This document shows, one piece after another, positions 18,384 to 25,853 of a stretch of DNA of 64,000 nucleotides. The position numbers were made by a program, and so were the translations under genes. The notes under the pieces were generated by a model, which saw only the letters and a program-made list of their open reading frames with translations, searched no databases and had not been told where the DNA came from. How positions within the stretch are numbered: the first letter of the stretch is position 1; each line of letters opens with the position of its first letter. This DNA is from an uncultured Thermoanaerobaculia bacterium (lineage in GTDB: Bacteria; Acidobacteriota; Thermoanaerobaculia; Multivoradales; Multivoraceae), in assembly GCA_951812325.1 (NCBI GenBank), contig OX638294.1:2962001-3026000 (forward strand). Direction: 5' to 3'.

Positions 18384-21146
18384 GTGACCGCCAAGCGTCT
18401 CTTCCTGATCGACGGGTACTCCACGATCTTCCGGGCCTTCTACGCGATCCGCGGTCTGTCGACTTCGGCAGGGGAGCCGACGAACGCGATCTACGGCTTC
18501 ATCAACATGCTGCGCAAGCTGCTGCGTGAGGAGGAGCCGCCGCTGCTCGGCATCGCGCTGGATGTCGGACGCGCCACCGTGCGGACCGAGGCGTACGCCG
18601 AGTACAAGGCGAACCGGGCGCCGATGCCGGAGGACCTGAAGGCGCAGATGCCGGCGATTCGGCGGGCGATCGAGGCGTTCCGCATCCCGATCCTGGAACT
18701 CGAGCGCTACGAGGCGGACGACGTCCTCGGCACCCTCGGCAGGAAGGCGGAGCAGGCGGGGTACGACGTCACGATCGTCAGCGCCGACAAGGACCTGTTC
18801 CAGCTCGTCAGCGACCGCGTGTCGCTGTTTCACACGGGCCGCGAGAAGACCTACGACCCGGCTCTCGTGGAGCAGGACTTCGGCGTTCCGCCGGGGCAGG
18901 TGGTCGACGTCCTGGCCCTGGTGGGCGACAAGGTGGACAACGTGCCCGGCGTGCCGGGGATCGGCGCCAAGGGCGCGCAGACTCTGGTGCGCGAGTACGG
19001 TTCTCTGGAGGCTCTGCTCGCGGCGGCGGCTGAGCTCAGGCGCAAGGCGTACCGCGAAGGTCTTCAGAAGCACGCGGACAAGGCCGTGTTGTCCAGGGAA
19101 CTGGTCACGATCCACACGGATCTCGATGTCCCTTTCGATCCCGAGGCACTGCAGGTGGAGGCTCCGGACTACGAGGCGCTGGCAGAGCTGTGCCGCGAGT
19201 TCGAGTTCTGGAGCCTGCTGAAGGAACTCGAGAGCGAGAGCGGCGGCCCGGAGATCGAGCCCGCCGTCATCCTGGAGGGCGTCGAGGCATTCGAGGAGGC
19301 GGCAGAGGGCCTGGGCCGCCGGATCGCGCTCGGGGTCGTATTCCAGCGCGGCGGCGCACCCGTCGGGCTCTCGTTCGCGCCGGTCGGGGCCGCGGCGAAC
19401 GGAGGCGGTGAAGAGGCCGCCGCGGGGACCGGGGGCCGCCGCTCGGCTGTGCAGGAAGCGGTTCGTGACCGCCGAGGACGCGGTGTCGAGGGCCGTTGCG
19501 AGGGGCAGGTCGGCCGCGCCCGGTTCGCGGACTTCGGGCGCCCGGGCCTGCGGGCAGCTGTTGCGGCCAGGTTGCGGGAATGGCTTGCGGACTCCGGCCG
19601 CGAACTGATCGGGCACGACCTGAAGGAGGTCGTGCGTCTCTGTCCTCACGACGAGGGAAGGCCGCGGGTCGCCGCGCGTCTCGTCGACACGATGCTGATG
19701 GCCTATCTCGTCCACTCCGCCGTGCGGAGTTTCGGGCTGGCGACCGTTGCCCTCGACCGCCTGTTCTACAAGGCGACGACGCCGGCGGACGCGGGGTTGG
19801 CCGAGGCGACGGCGGCTCTGGGCGGGGACACCGGGCTCGGTGTCTACGCGGCGGAACAGGCCGTGCTCCCTGCCCTGATCCTCGAGGCGCTCAGTACGCA
19901 GTGGCAGGAGGCGCCGGGCGCGCGCGAGGTGTACGACTTGATCGAAGCGCCCTTGATGCCCGTGCTCGCGGCGATGGAGGAGGAGGGCATCGAGCTCGAC
20001 GCCGGCGTGCTGGCCGAGATGTCGCGTCGCCTCGAGCGGGACGCCGGCGAGTTGGCGGAGGAGATCTTCGAGCTTGCCGGCGAGAGCTTCAACATCCTGT
20101 CGCCGCCGCAGCTCGGCGTCGTCCTGTTCGAGCACATGGGCCTGCCGGCGCCCGGCCGCACGCGCAAGACGAAGAAGTACAAGACCGGCGCCGATGTCCT
20201 AGAACAACTCGCCCGACAGGGCCACGACGCGCCCGCCAGGGTGCTGCAGTACCGCGAGCTGACCAAGCTCAAATCCACATACGTCGACGCCCTGCCGAAC
20301 CTGGTCGCGGCGGACGGTCGCCTGCACACCCGCTACCACCAGGCGGTGGCGGCGACCGGACGGCTTTCGTCGCACGACCCGAACCTGCAGAACATCCCGA
20401 TCCGGACCGAGATCGGGCGCGAGGTGCGGCGCGCCTTTCGCGCCCGCGACGACTACCTGCTCCTCGTCGCCGACTACAGCCAGATCGAGCTGCGCGTGCT
20501 CGCGCACATCTCGGGCGACGAGACGTTGATCGACATCTTCCAGCGCGGCGGCGACATCCACCGTTCGACCGCCGCCACCGTCTTCGACGTCGACCCGGTC
20601 TTCGTCACCGACGAGCAGCGGCGCGCCTCGAAGACGATCAACTTCGGGATCATCTACGGGATGAGCGCGTTCGGACTCGCCCGCGCCCTCGGCATCGCTC
20701 GCGGTGACGCCAAGAACTTCATCGACGCGTACTTCGAGCGCTTTCCCGGGGTGCGTACCTACACCGAGCGGACGCTGGCGCAGGCCGAGGAGGAACTCCG
20801 CGTCGAGACGCTCTATGGCCGGGTGCGATACCTGCCGGACATCAAGAGTCGCAACCGCGCAGTGCGCGAGAACACCAGGCGGATGGCCGTCAACGCCCGC
20901 ATCCAGGGCACCGCCGCGGATCTTTTGAAGCTGGCGATGATCGCCGTCGACCGCCGGCTGCAGGCGGAACTCGACACCGCGCGGCTCCTCCTGACGGTCC
21001 ACGACGAACTCGTCCTCGAGGCCCCGGCCGGCGCGATCGACGAACTCGCGGTTCTGGTCAGGGAAGAAATGGAGGGCGTCGCCGACCTGGCCGTGCCCCT
21101 GGTCGTCGACGTCGGTACCGGCCCCGACTGGTACGAAGCGAAGTAA
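18384..21146 (+). CDS. polA: DNA polymerase I
   Basis: 920 residues, GTG start. 5'-nuclease domain at 1-290 (FLIDGYSTIFRAFYAIRGL; YEADDVLGTLGRKAEQAG; GDKVDNVPGVPGIGAKGA). The 3'-5' exonuclease region (about 295-480) lacks the catalytic DxE motif: the expected strand reads RIALGVVFQRGGAPVGLSF, so proofreading is probably lost. The polymerase domain is complete: DYSQIELRVLAHISG near 696, RRASKTINFGIIYGMS near 747, VHDELVLE near 872. Roles: Okazaki fragment maturation and repair. Residues about 348-375 derive from an inverted fragment of gspF (19426-19509) in the linker entering the vestigial exonuclease domain. Confidence 0.96.
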   Translation: MTAKRLFLIDGYSTIFRAFYAIRGLSTSAGEPTNAIYGFINMLRKLLREEEPPLLGIALDVGRATVRTEAYAEYKANRAPMPEDLKAQMPAIRRAIEAFRIPILELERYEADDVLGTLGRKAEQAGYDVTIVSADKDLFQLVSDRVSLFHTGREKTYDPALVEQDFGVPPGQVVDVLALVGDKVDNVPGVPGIGAKGAQTLVREYGSLEALLAAAAELRRKAYREGLQKHADKAVLSRELVTIHTDLDVPFDPEALQVEAPDYEALAELCREFEFWSLLKELESESGGPEIEPAVILEGVEAFEEAAEGLGRRIALGVVFQRGGAPVGLSFAPVGAAANGGGEEAAAGTGGRRSAVQEAVRDRRGRGVEGRCEGQVGRARFADFGRPGLRAAVAARLREWLADSGRELIGHDLKEVVRLCPHDEGRPRVAARLVDTMLMAYLVHSAVRSFGLATVALDRLFYKATTPADAGLAEATAALGGDTGLGVYAAEQAVLPALILEALSTQWQEAPGAREVYDLIEAPLMPVLAAMEEEGIELDAGVLAEMSRRLERDAGELAEEIFELAGESFNILSPPQLGVVLFEHMGLPAPGRTRKTKKYKTGADVLEQLARQGHDAPARVLQYRELTKLKSTYVDALPNLVAADGRLHTRYHQAVAATGRLSSHDPNLQNIPIRTEIGREVRRAFRARDDYLLLVADYSQIELRVLAHISGDETLIDIFQRGGDIHRSTAATVFDVDPVFVTDEQRRASKTINFGIIYGMSAFGLARALGIARGDAKNFIDAYFERFPGVRTYTERTLAQAEEELRVETLYGRVRYLPDIKSRNRAVRENTRRMAVNARIQGTAADLLKLAMIAVDRRLQAELDTARLLLTVHDELVLEAPAGAIDELAVLVREEMEGVADLAVPLVVDVGTGPDWYEAK
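19426..19509 (+). repeat. Inverted copy of a gspF segment embedded in polA
   Basis: The plus strand here matches the plus strand at 5572-5655 over about 84 bp with only about six differences, including an uninterrupted identical core of about 38 bp (GTGCAGGAAGCGGTTCGTGA onward). gspF is on the minus strand, so polA reads the complement of gspF codons: Gly-Arg-Arg then VQEAVRDRRGRGVEGRCEGQ, which is not polymerase-like. The reading frame of polA is preserved. Confidence 0.85.
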
Positions 21147-21224
21147 TCCAGCGGGTGCGCCGGGCCTGCGCTCCGCGTTGACGAGGACGGTGAACAACTG
21201 CCTCCGGTCCCTGGGTACAGGTGC

Positions 21225-21242
21225 GCCGGCCCTCTGGCCGGC
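21225..21242. terminator. Short hairpin between convergent polA and LLM genes
   Basis: GCCGGCC-CTCT-GGCCGGC forms a 7-bp perfect GC stem with a 4-base loop, about 80 bp after the polA stop and just downstream of the convergent LLM stop. There is no T-run, so intrinsic termination is only plausible. Confidence 0.35.
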
Positions 21243-21265
21243 ATTCCGGCTCCGTCTGCCGCGCC

Positions 21266-22294
21266 CTACCCGCCCTTGAGCGCCGGAATCACCTCGTCGC
21301 CGTACGCGGCGAGCGTGCCTTCCTTGTCGTCGTGCATCAGGTAGACGGCGAAGTGGTCGACGCCGAGCGACTTCAGCTCCTTCAACTTCTCGATGTGGGC
21401 CTCCGCCGGGCCGAGCACGCACAGGCGGTCGACGATGCCGTCGGGCACGAACGCGGTGTCCGGGTTGCCGCTGCGGCCGTGGTGGGAGTAGTCGTACCCC
21501 TGCCGCTGGCGGATGTACTCGGCGAGCGCCCGCGGCACCTTCGAGTCGTCTTCGCCGTAGCGCATGACCAGGTCGTGGATGTGGTTGCCCACCATGCCGC
21601 CGAACCAGCGCAACTGCTCGCGCTGGTGGGCCAGGTCGTCGCCGACGTAGGCCGGAGCGACGACGCAGACCGTGATCGCATCGGGATCGCGGCCCTCGTC
21701 CTCGGCCGCGTCCCGCACCGCCTGCAGTGTCCACTGCAGGATCTTCGGGTCAGCCAGTTGCAGCACGAAACCGTCGGCGTGACGGCCCACCGTGTCGAGC
21801 GCCTTCGGGCCGTAGGCCGCGCCCCAGATCGGCAGTTCCGAGCCGGCGTTGCTCCGCCAGGGGATGCTGACCGGCGTGCCGTTGCAGTCCGCCTCCCGGC
21901 CCGCGAACAGCGCGCGCATCACGTCCATCGCGTCGACCATCGCCGACAGGGGCGCCGGTTTGCGGCCGATGCAGCGCAGTGCCGAATCGCCCCGGCCCAT
22001 CGCGCAGGCGGTGCGCCCGGGATACGTCGAATCCAGGGTCGCGAACAACGAGGCCAGGACGGTCGCGTCCCGCGTGCCCGGGTTGGTCACCATCGGCCCG
22101 GCCGCCATGCGCTCGGTGCTCGCCAGAATCTGCGAGAAGATGACGAAGGGTTCCGGCCACAACACGTGCGAGTCGAAGAGCCAGCAGTGGTCGAAGCCCC
22201 GGCCCTCGGCCATCACGGCGAGTTCCACGACACGGGAAACGGGCGGGTCGGGCTGGAGGACCACGCCGAAGGACATCTGGTCGTTTCTCTCCAC
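21266..22294 (-). CDS. LLM-class (luciferase-like) F420/FMN-dependent oxidoreductase
   Basis: 342 residues, GTG start at 22294 supported by AAGGAG about 8 bp upstream (an in-frame ATG at 22276 is the alternative). TIM-barrel pattern: FGVVLQPDPPVSRVVELAVMAEGRGFDHCWLFDSHV, then PMVTNPGTRDATVLASLFATLD and the signature RTACAMGRGDSALRCIGRKP, like the methylenetetrahydromethanopterin-reductase branch. Residues 'GRGDS' and 'PIWGAAYGPKALDTVGRHADGFVL' are diagnostic of that group, which often uses F420. The substrate is unknown. It appears monocistronic, convergent with polA. Confidence 0.8.
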   Translation of the reverse strand: MERNDQMSFGVVLQPDPPVSRVVELAVMAEGRGFDHCWLFDSHVLWPEPFVIFSQILASTERMAAGPMVTNPGTRDATVLASLFATLDSTYPGRTACAMGRGDSALRCIGRKPAPLSAMVDAMDVMRALFAGREADCNGTPVSIPWRSNAGSELPIWGAAYGPKALDTVGRHADGFVLQLADPKILQWTLQAVRDAAEDEGRDPDAITVCVVAPAYVGDDLAHQREQLRWFGGMVGNHIHDLVMRYGEDDSKVPRALAEYIRQRQGYDYSHHGRSGNPDTAFVPDGIVDRLCVLGPAEAHIEKLKELKSLGVDHFAVYLMHDDKEGTLAAYGDEVIPALKGG

Positions 22295-22439
22295 GTCGCG
22301 CTCCTTCCGGCACGGAGGTTACCAGCGCGAGGCCTGCCGAGACCGAGTGCGTAGCCGCGCTGGGCATCGAGGCTGTGGTCTTGTCCCAGGCAAGCGCGCG
22401 CCGCGCCGCCTGCGCGCAGCGTTCTGCCGCGCAGGCTCG

Positions 22440-22515
22440 CACTTCCCCTCATCGCGGCCTGCCGGACGGGCGCCCCGCGGTTCTCGGTGTCAAGCGGACT
22501 TCCGTCACCCACGGC
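22440..22515. repeat. Fragment of the inverted-repeat element family
   Basis: The order GCGGCCTGCCGGACGGGCGCC, TTCTCGGTGTCAAGCGGACTTCCGTCACCCACGG parallels the right half of copies A and B (GCCTTGCTGGACGGGCGCC; CTCCCGGTGCGACACGGA; TGCCACGG). It overlaps the last codons and stop of selB (22505-22507), so the element may have supplied the present C-terminus. No clear left end was found in 22300-22440. Confidence 0.45.
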
Positions 22516-24475
22516 CGGGGTCGGGCTCGGAGCAGGCGACGGGTTTGGCGCCCCTGCCCCGTGGCCGCAGCACGCGCCGCAGCTGGCCCTCCCGCCGCGT
22601 CAGCCGCTGGCGGTCCAGGTGCTCGAGCAGCGGAATCGCCCACTTGCGCGTGAGGCCGAAGCGGGTCTTGAATTCGGCGACGGTGAACGTCTCCCAGCCG
22701 GCGGCGAGCAGGTCGGCCTGGAACTCCTCCAGGGCACTGGCGGCGAGCACGAGCCCGTTGGGCAGGCGGGCCAGCCTGCCTCGCTCGACGAGGTAGCGGA
22801 GTACGCCGTCGAAGACCTGGGGTTTGGCGCCGAGGCCGCGGCAGAGCTCCGCGGGCGAGCCGGGAGTGATTCCCTGTTTCTCGAATCCGTCGACGATGGC
22901 CGCGGCGAGCTTCGATTCGACTTCGGTCAGTTCGCCGGTACGACCGGGCAGCGCGGCGAGTTCCCCTTCGACGACCACAGCCTCGTTCGAACCGCCCCGG
23001 CCCGCCCAGTCGAGATAGGCGGGGGCGAGGTCGGCTGCGTGGGCGCCCAGCAGGCGCCGCACGAGTTCGGCCTTGGGCATGCCGCGGGACAGGCGGTCGG
23101 CCGCGAAGTGGGCCTCGACCAGCCTCCGGGCGCGGCGCGAGGCGTTGCGGACCGTGGCCGCGGTGACGAACCGCCCGGGCGCCGCCTCGAGCAGCAGGCC
23201 CTCCTGAACGGCGCCGGCCAGCACCTTCGCTGCATCGCCCGGTACGACGCCCAGCCGCAGGGCGAGTTCGGAGGTTGCGAGGCCCGCCTCCCGACCGTCC
23301 GCCGCCCACTGCACGGCGGCCTCCCCGGCGCCCGCGGTCAGGGCCTCGATCGTCGTCCCGAGGGCCTTGCCGCGGCGGTGCCGCCACGCCGGGTCCAGCA
23401 CTTCGCCGCCGCCGAGGGTGGTCTGGGGCGACGGCCGGCGGATGACGAAGCGATCGCCCCGAATCGCCGCCAGCGGCTCCTCCAGGCGGATCTCCGCGAT
23501 CGCCTCGCCGCCCGGCTCGAGGGTTTCCGGTGACAGCGGGCGGAGCCTGCCGACCCGCTGGCCGGCCATCACGTGGAACCGCACGGGGCAGCTCCCGAGG
23601 ATCGCCTCGGGCGCCGATGCCAGGAGCCGGCAGCGGACGAGCAGGGAGGACGCGGCCCGATAGACGCCCGGGGCCGTCAGCTCGTCACCTCGGGCGACCT
23701 CGCCCAGGCCGATGCCGACCAGTTGCAGCGAGGTGCGTTCGCCCGCCTGCGCGCGCTCGCGGCTCTCGCCGTGGACTTCGATGCTGCGCACACGGGCGCG
23801 GGCGCCGGACGGCAGGACGTCGAGTTCGTCGCCGGCCGCGATCGTTCCCCTGGCGAGCGTGCCCGTGACCAGCACGCCGAGTCCCTTGAGATGGAAGGCA
23901 CGGTCGATCGGCAGTCGCGCGGGCAGCCCGCTGTGACGGTCGAGCGGGGCCGCCTCGCCGGCGAGGCGCACCAGGGTCCTGCGGAGTTCGTCCAGGCCTG
24001 CCCCGGTCTCGGCCGAGACCGGCAGGATGGGGGCTTCGGCGAAGGGCGTGCCGGCGAGCGTTTCCTCGAGTTCCAGCTGCGCCAGTTCCAGCAGGTCGGG
24101 CTCCACCAGATCGGTCTTCGAGAGCACCGCCACGCCGGCCGGGATGCGGAGCAGGGAGCAGATCGCGAGGTGCTCCAGAGTCTGGGGCATGACCCCTTCG
24201 TCTGCCGCCACGACGAGGGCCATCATCTGGATTCCGCCCAGGCCCGCGAGGGCATTGCGCACGAACCGTTCGTGGCCGGGCACGTCGACGAAGCCGATCT
24301 GCCAGCCGTCCTCGATCATCGACGCGAAACCGAGGTCGATCGTGATGCCGCGCCGCTTCTCTTCCTCCCAACGGTCGCAGTCGACCCCGGTCAGGGCCTG
24401 GACGAGCCGGGTCTTGCCATGGTCCACGTGGCCGGCGGTGCCGACGACGCAGCGCTTCACGGGGGCGGGCTTCAC
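22505..24475 (-). CDS. selB: Selenocysteine-specific translation elongation factor SelB
   Basis: 656 residues, GTG at 24475 (another in-frame GTG at 24460). G1 GTAGHVDHGKTRLVQALTG, then DCDRWEEEKRRGITIDLGFA (switch I), G3 VDVPGHERFVRNALAG, G4 SKTD; domains II-III follow and winged-helix repeats occupy the C-terminal half (LAALPGRTGELTEVE; FTVAEFKTRFGLTRKWAIPLLEHLDRQRLTRREG). SelB delivers Sec-tRNA to UGA codons at SECIS hairpins, so the genome should encode selenoproteins. No selA, selC or selD is visible here. The gene starts 10 bp after ntrX and probably belongs to the same transcript. Confidence 0.92.
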   Translation of the reverse strand: MKPAPVKRCVVGTAGHVDHGKTRLVQALTGVDCDRWEEEKRRGITIDLGFASMIEDGWQIGFVDVPGHERFVRNALAGLGGIQMMALVVAADEGVMPQTLEHLAICSLLRIPAGVAVLSKTDLVEPDLLELAQLELEETLAGTPFAEAPILPVSAETGAGLDELRRTLVRLAGEAAPLDRHSGLPARLPIDRAFHLKGLGVLVTGTLARGTIAAGDELDVLPSGARARVRSIEVHGESRERAQAGERTSLQLVGIGLGEVARGDELTAPGVYRAASSLLVRCRLLASAPEAILGSCPVRFHVMAGQRVGRLRPLSPETLEPGGEAIAEIRLEEPLAAIRGDRFVIRRPSPQTTLGGGEVLDPAWRHRRGKALGTTIEALTAGAGEAAVQWAADGREAGLATSELALRLGVVPGDAAKVLAGAVQEGLLLEAAPGRFVTAATVRNASRRARRLVEAHFAADRLSRGMPKAELVRRLLGAHAADLAPAYLDWAGRGGSNEAVVVEGELAALPGRTGELTEVESKLAAAIVDGFEKQGITPGSPAELCRGLGAKPQVFDGVLRYLVERGRLARLPNGLVLAASALEEFQADLLAAGWETFTVAEFKTRFGLTRKWAIPLLEHLDRQRLTRREGQLRRVLRPRGRGAKPVACSEPDPGRG

Positions 24476-24485
24476 GGCGCTGGCT

Positions 24486-25853
24486 TCATTGATCGCGCCC
24501 CGGGTCGATGCCGTAGGCGCGGAGTTTGCGATACAGGTGGCGGCGGTCGATGCCGAGCTCGCGGGCGGTCCGGGAGACGTTGCCGCCGGCGGCGACCAGG
24601 CAGCGCTCGATGTAGAGGCGCTCGAAGGCCTCCCGCGCCTCCTTGAGCGACGCGTAGTCCTGCTCGACCGGGGCGATGGCGCCGGCGCCGCGGACGCGGG
24701 GAGGAAGATCCGCTTCCACGACGACATCGCCCCGCGCCATGATCATCAGACGTTCGCTCAGGTTGCGCAGTTCGCGCACGTTGCCGGGCCAGGAATAGGC
24801 CACCAGGCGTTCCATCGCAGTCGGGTCGACAGTCCTGGGGCGGCGCCCGGCCTCGGCCGCGAAGCGCCGCAGAAAGTGGTCGACCAGGGCCGGAATGTCC
24901 CCGCGGCGCTCGCGCAGGGCAGGCACATGGAGGGGAATCACGGCCAGTCGGAAGTAGAGGTCTTCGCGGAATCGTCCGGCCGGGAGTTCGTCTCCCTCCA
25001 GGTCCTTGTTGGTCGCCGCCAGCACCCGCACGTCGACCTCGATCGCGTCGCTGCCGCCGACGCGTTCGAACCGCTGTTCTTCGAGCACCCGCAGGACCTT
25101 GGCCTGCGTGTTCAGCGACATGTCCGCGATCTCGTCGAGGAACAACGTGCCTCCGTCGGCCTGTTCGAAGCGCCCCCGGCGGTTGCCGGAGGCCCCGGTG
25201 AAGGCGCCCCTGACGTGCCCGAAGAGTTCGCTCTCGATGAGTTCCTCCGGGATCGCGGCGCAGTTCACCTCGACGAAGGCGCTGTTGCTGCGCTTCGAGA
25301 GATTGTGGACCCGGCGGGCGACCAGCTCCTTGCCGGTTCCGTTCTCGCCGGTGATCAGGATGCGGCTCTCGGCCCTCGCGGCGAGCTCCAGGTCCCGCGC
25401 GAGTTCCCGCATCGGCTCCGAGTCGCCGATCAGGCGCCGCTCCGCGGCGAGCTGGCTGGAGAGGTCGCGCACCTTCTGCTCGAGGCGGTTGCGCTCGAGT
25501 GCGTTCGTCACCGAGACCACCACCCGGTTCAGGGCCAGGGGCTTCTCCAGGAAATCGTGGGCGCCGATCCGCATCGCCTTGACCGCCGTGTCGATGTTGC
25601 CGTGGCCCGAGATGACGATCACGGGTGTTGTGAACTCTCCCTCCCGAAGGTCCGAGAGCAGGTCCAGTCCGTCGCGGTCGGGCAGCCAGATGTCGAGCAG
25701 CACCAGGTCGAACTCGCCGCTCGACATCAGGGCGCGTCCGCTGACCGCGTCCGCGGCGGTGGTGACCGAGTGACCCTCGTCCTCCAGGATCCCCCGCAGC
25801 GTCTGACGGATACCGGCTTCGTCGTCGACGACGAGGATGCGCGCTCTGCTCAC
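24486..25853 (-). CDS. ntrX: NtrC/NtrX-family sigma-54-dependent response regulator
   Basis: 455 residues. Receiver domain 1-120 with the acidic pocket (VVDDE), phospho-acceptor Asp54 (LVLLDIWLP) and a Lys in FLEKPL; AAA+ domain with Walker A GENGTGKE, an intact sigma-54 loop GAFTGA (in RGAFTGASGNRRGRFEQA), Walker [13 protein letters not shown] and the arginine-finger region; C-terminal Fis-type helix-turn-helix (GNVSRTARELGIDRRHLYRKLRAYGI). Its start overlaps the stop of the kinase gene (ATGA), so the pair is a coupled two-component system. The symbol is by similarity to the NtrYX pair. Confidence 0.9.
   Translation of the reverse strand: MSRARILVVDDEAGIRQTLRGILEDEGHSVTTAADAVSGRALMSSGEFDLVLLDIWLPDRDGLDLLSDLREGEFTTPVIVISGHGNIDTAVKAMRIGAHDFLEKPLALNRVVVSVTNALERNRLEQKVRDLSSQLAAERRLIGDSEPMRELARDLELAARAESRILITGENGTGKELVARRVHNLSKRSNSAFVEVNCAAIPEELIESELFGHVRGAFTGASGNRRGRFEQADGGTLFLDEIADMSLNTQAKVLRVLEEQRFERVGGSDAIEVDVRVLAATNKDLEGDELPAGRFREDLYFRLAVIPLHVPALRERRGDIPALVDHFLRRFAAEAGRRPRTVDPTAMERLVAYSWPGNVRELRNLSERLMIMARGDVVVEADLPPRVRGAGAIAPVEQDYASLKEAREAFERLYIERCLVAAGGNVSRTARELGIDRRHLYRKLRAYGIDPGRDQ

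Noticed and set aside
19426..19509. Diversity-generating retroelement as explanation for the gspF/polA copy
   Set aside because: No reverse transcriptase or variable-repeat adenine bias is present, and the few differences do not concentrate at adenines.
18351..20135. Long minus-strand open frame of 594 codons opposite polA
   Set aside because: A shadow frame caused by high GC in third codon positions; apart from the inverted gspF fragment it matches no family, and polA is unmistakable on the plus strand.
22300..22504. Search for tRNA-Sec (selC) next to selB
   Set aside because: No 90-100-nt cloverleaf with a TCA anticodon and long acceptor arm could be built in the gaps around selB; the sequence resembles the repeat family instead.
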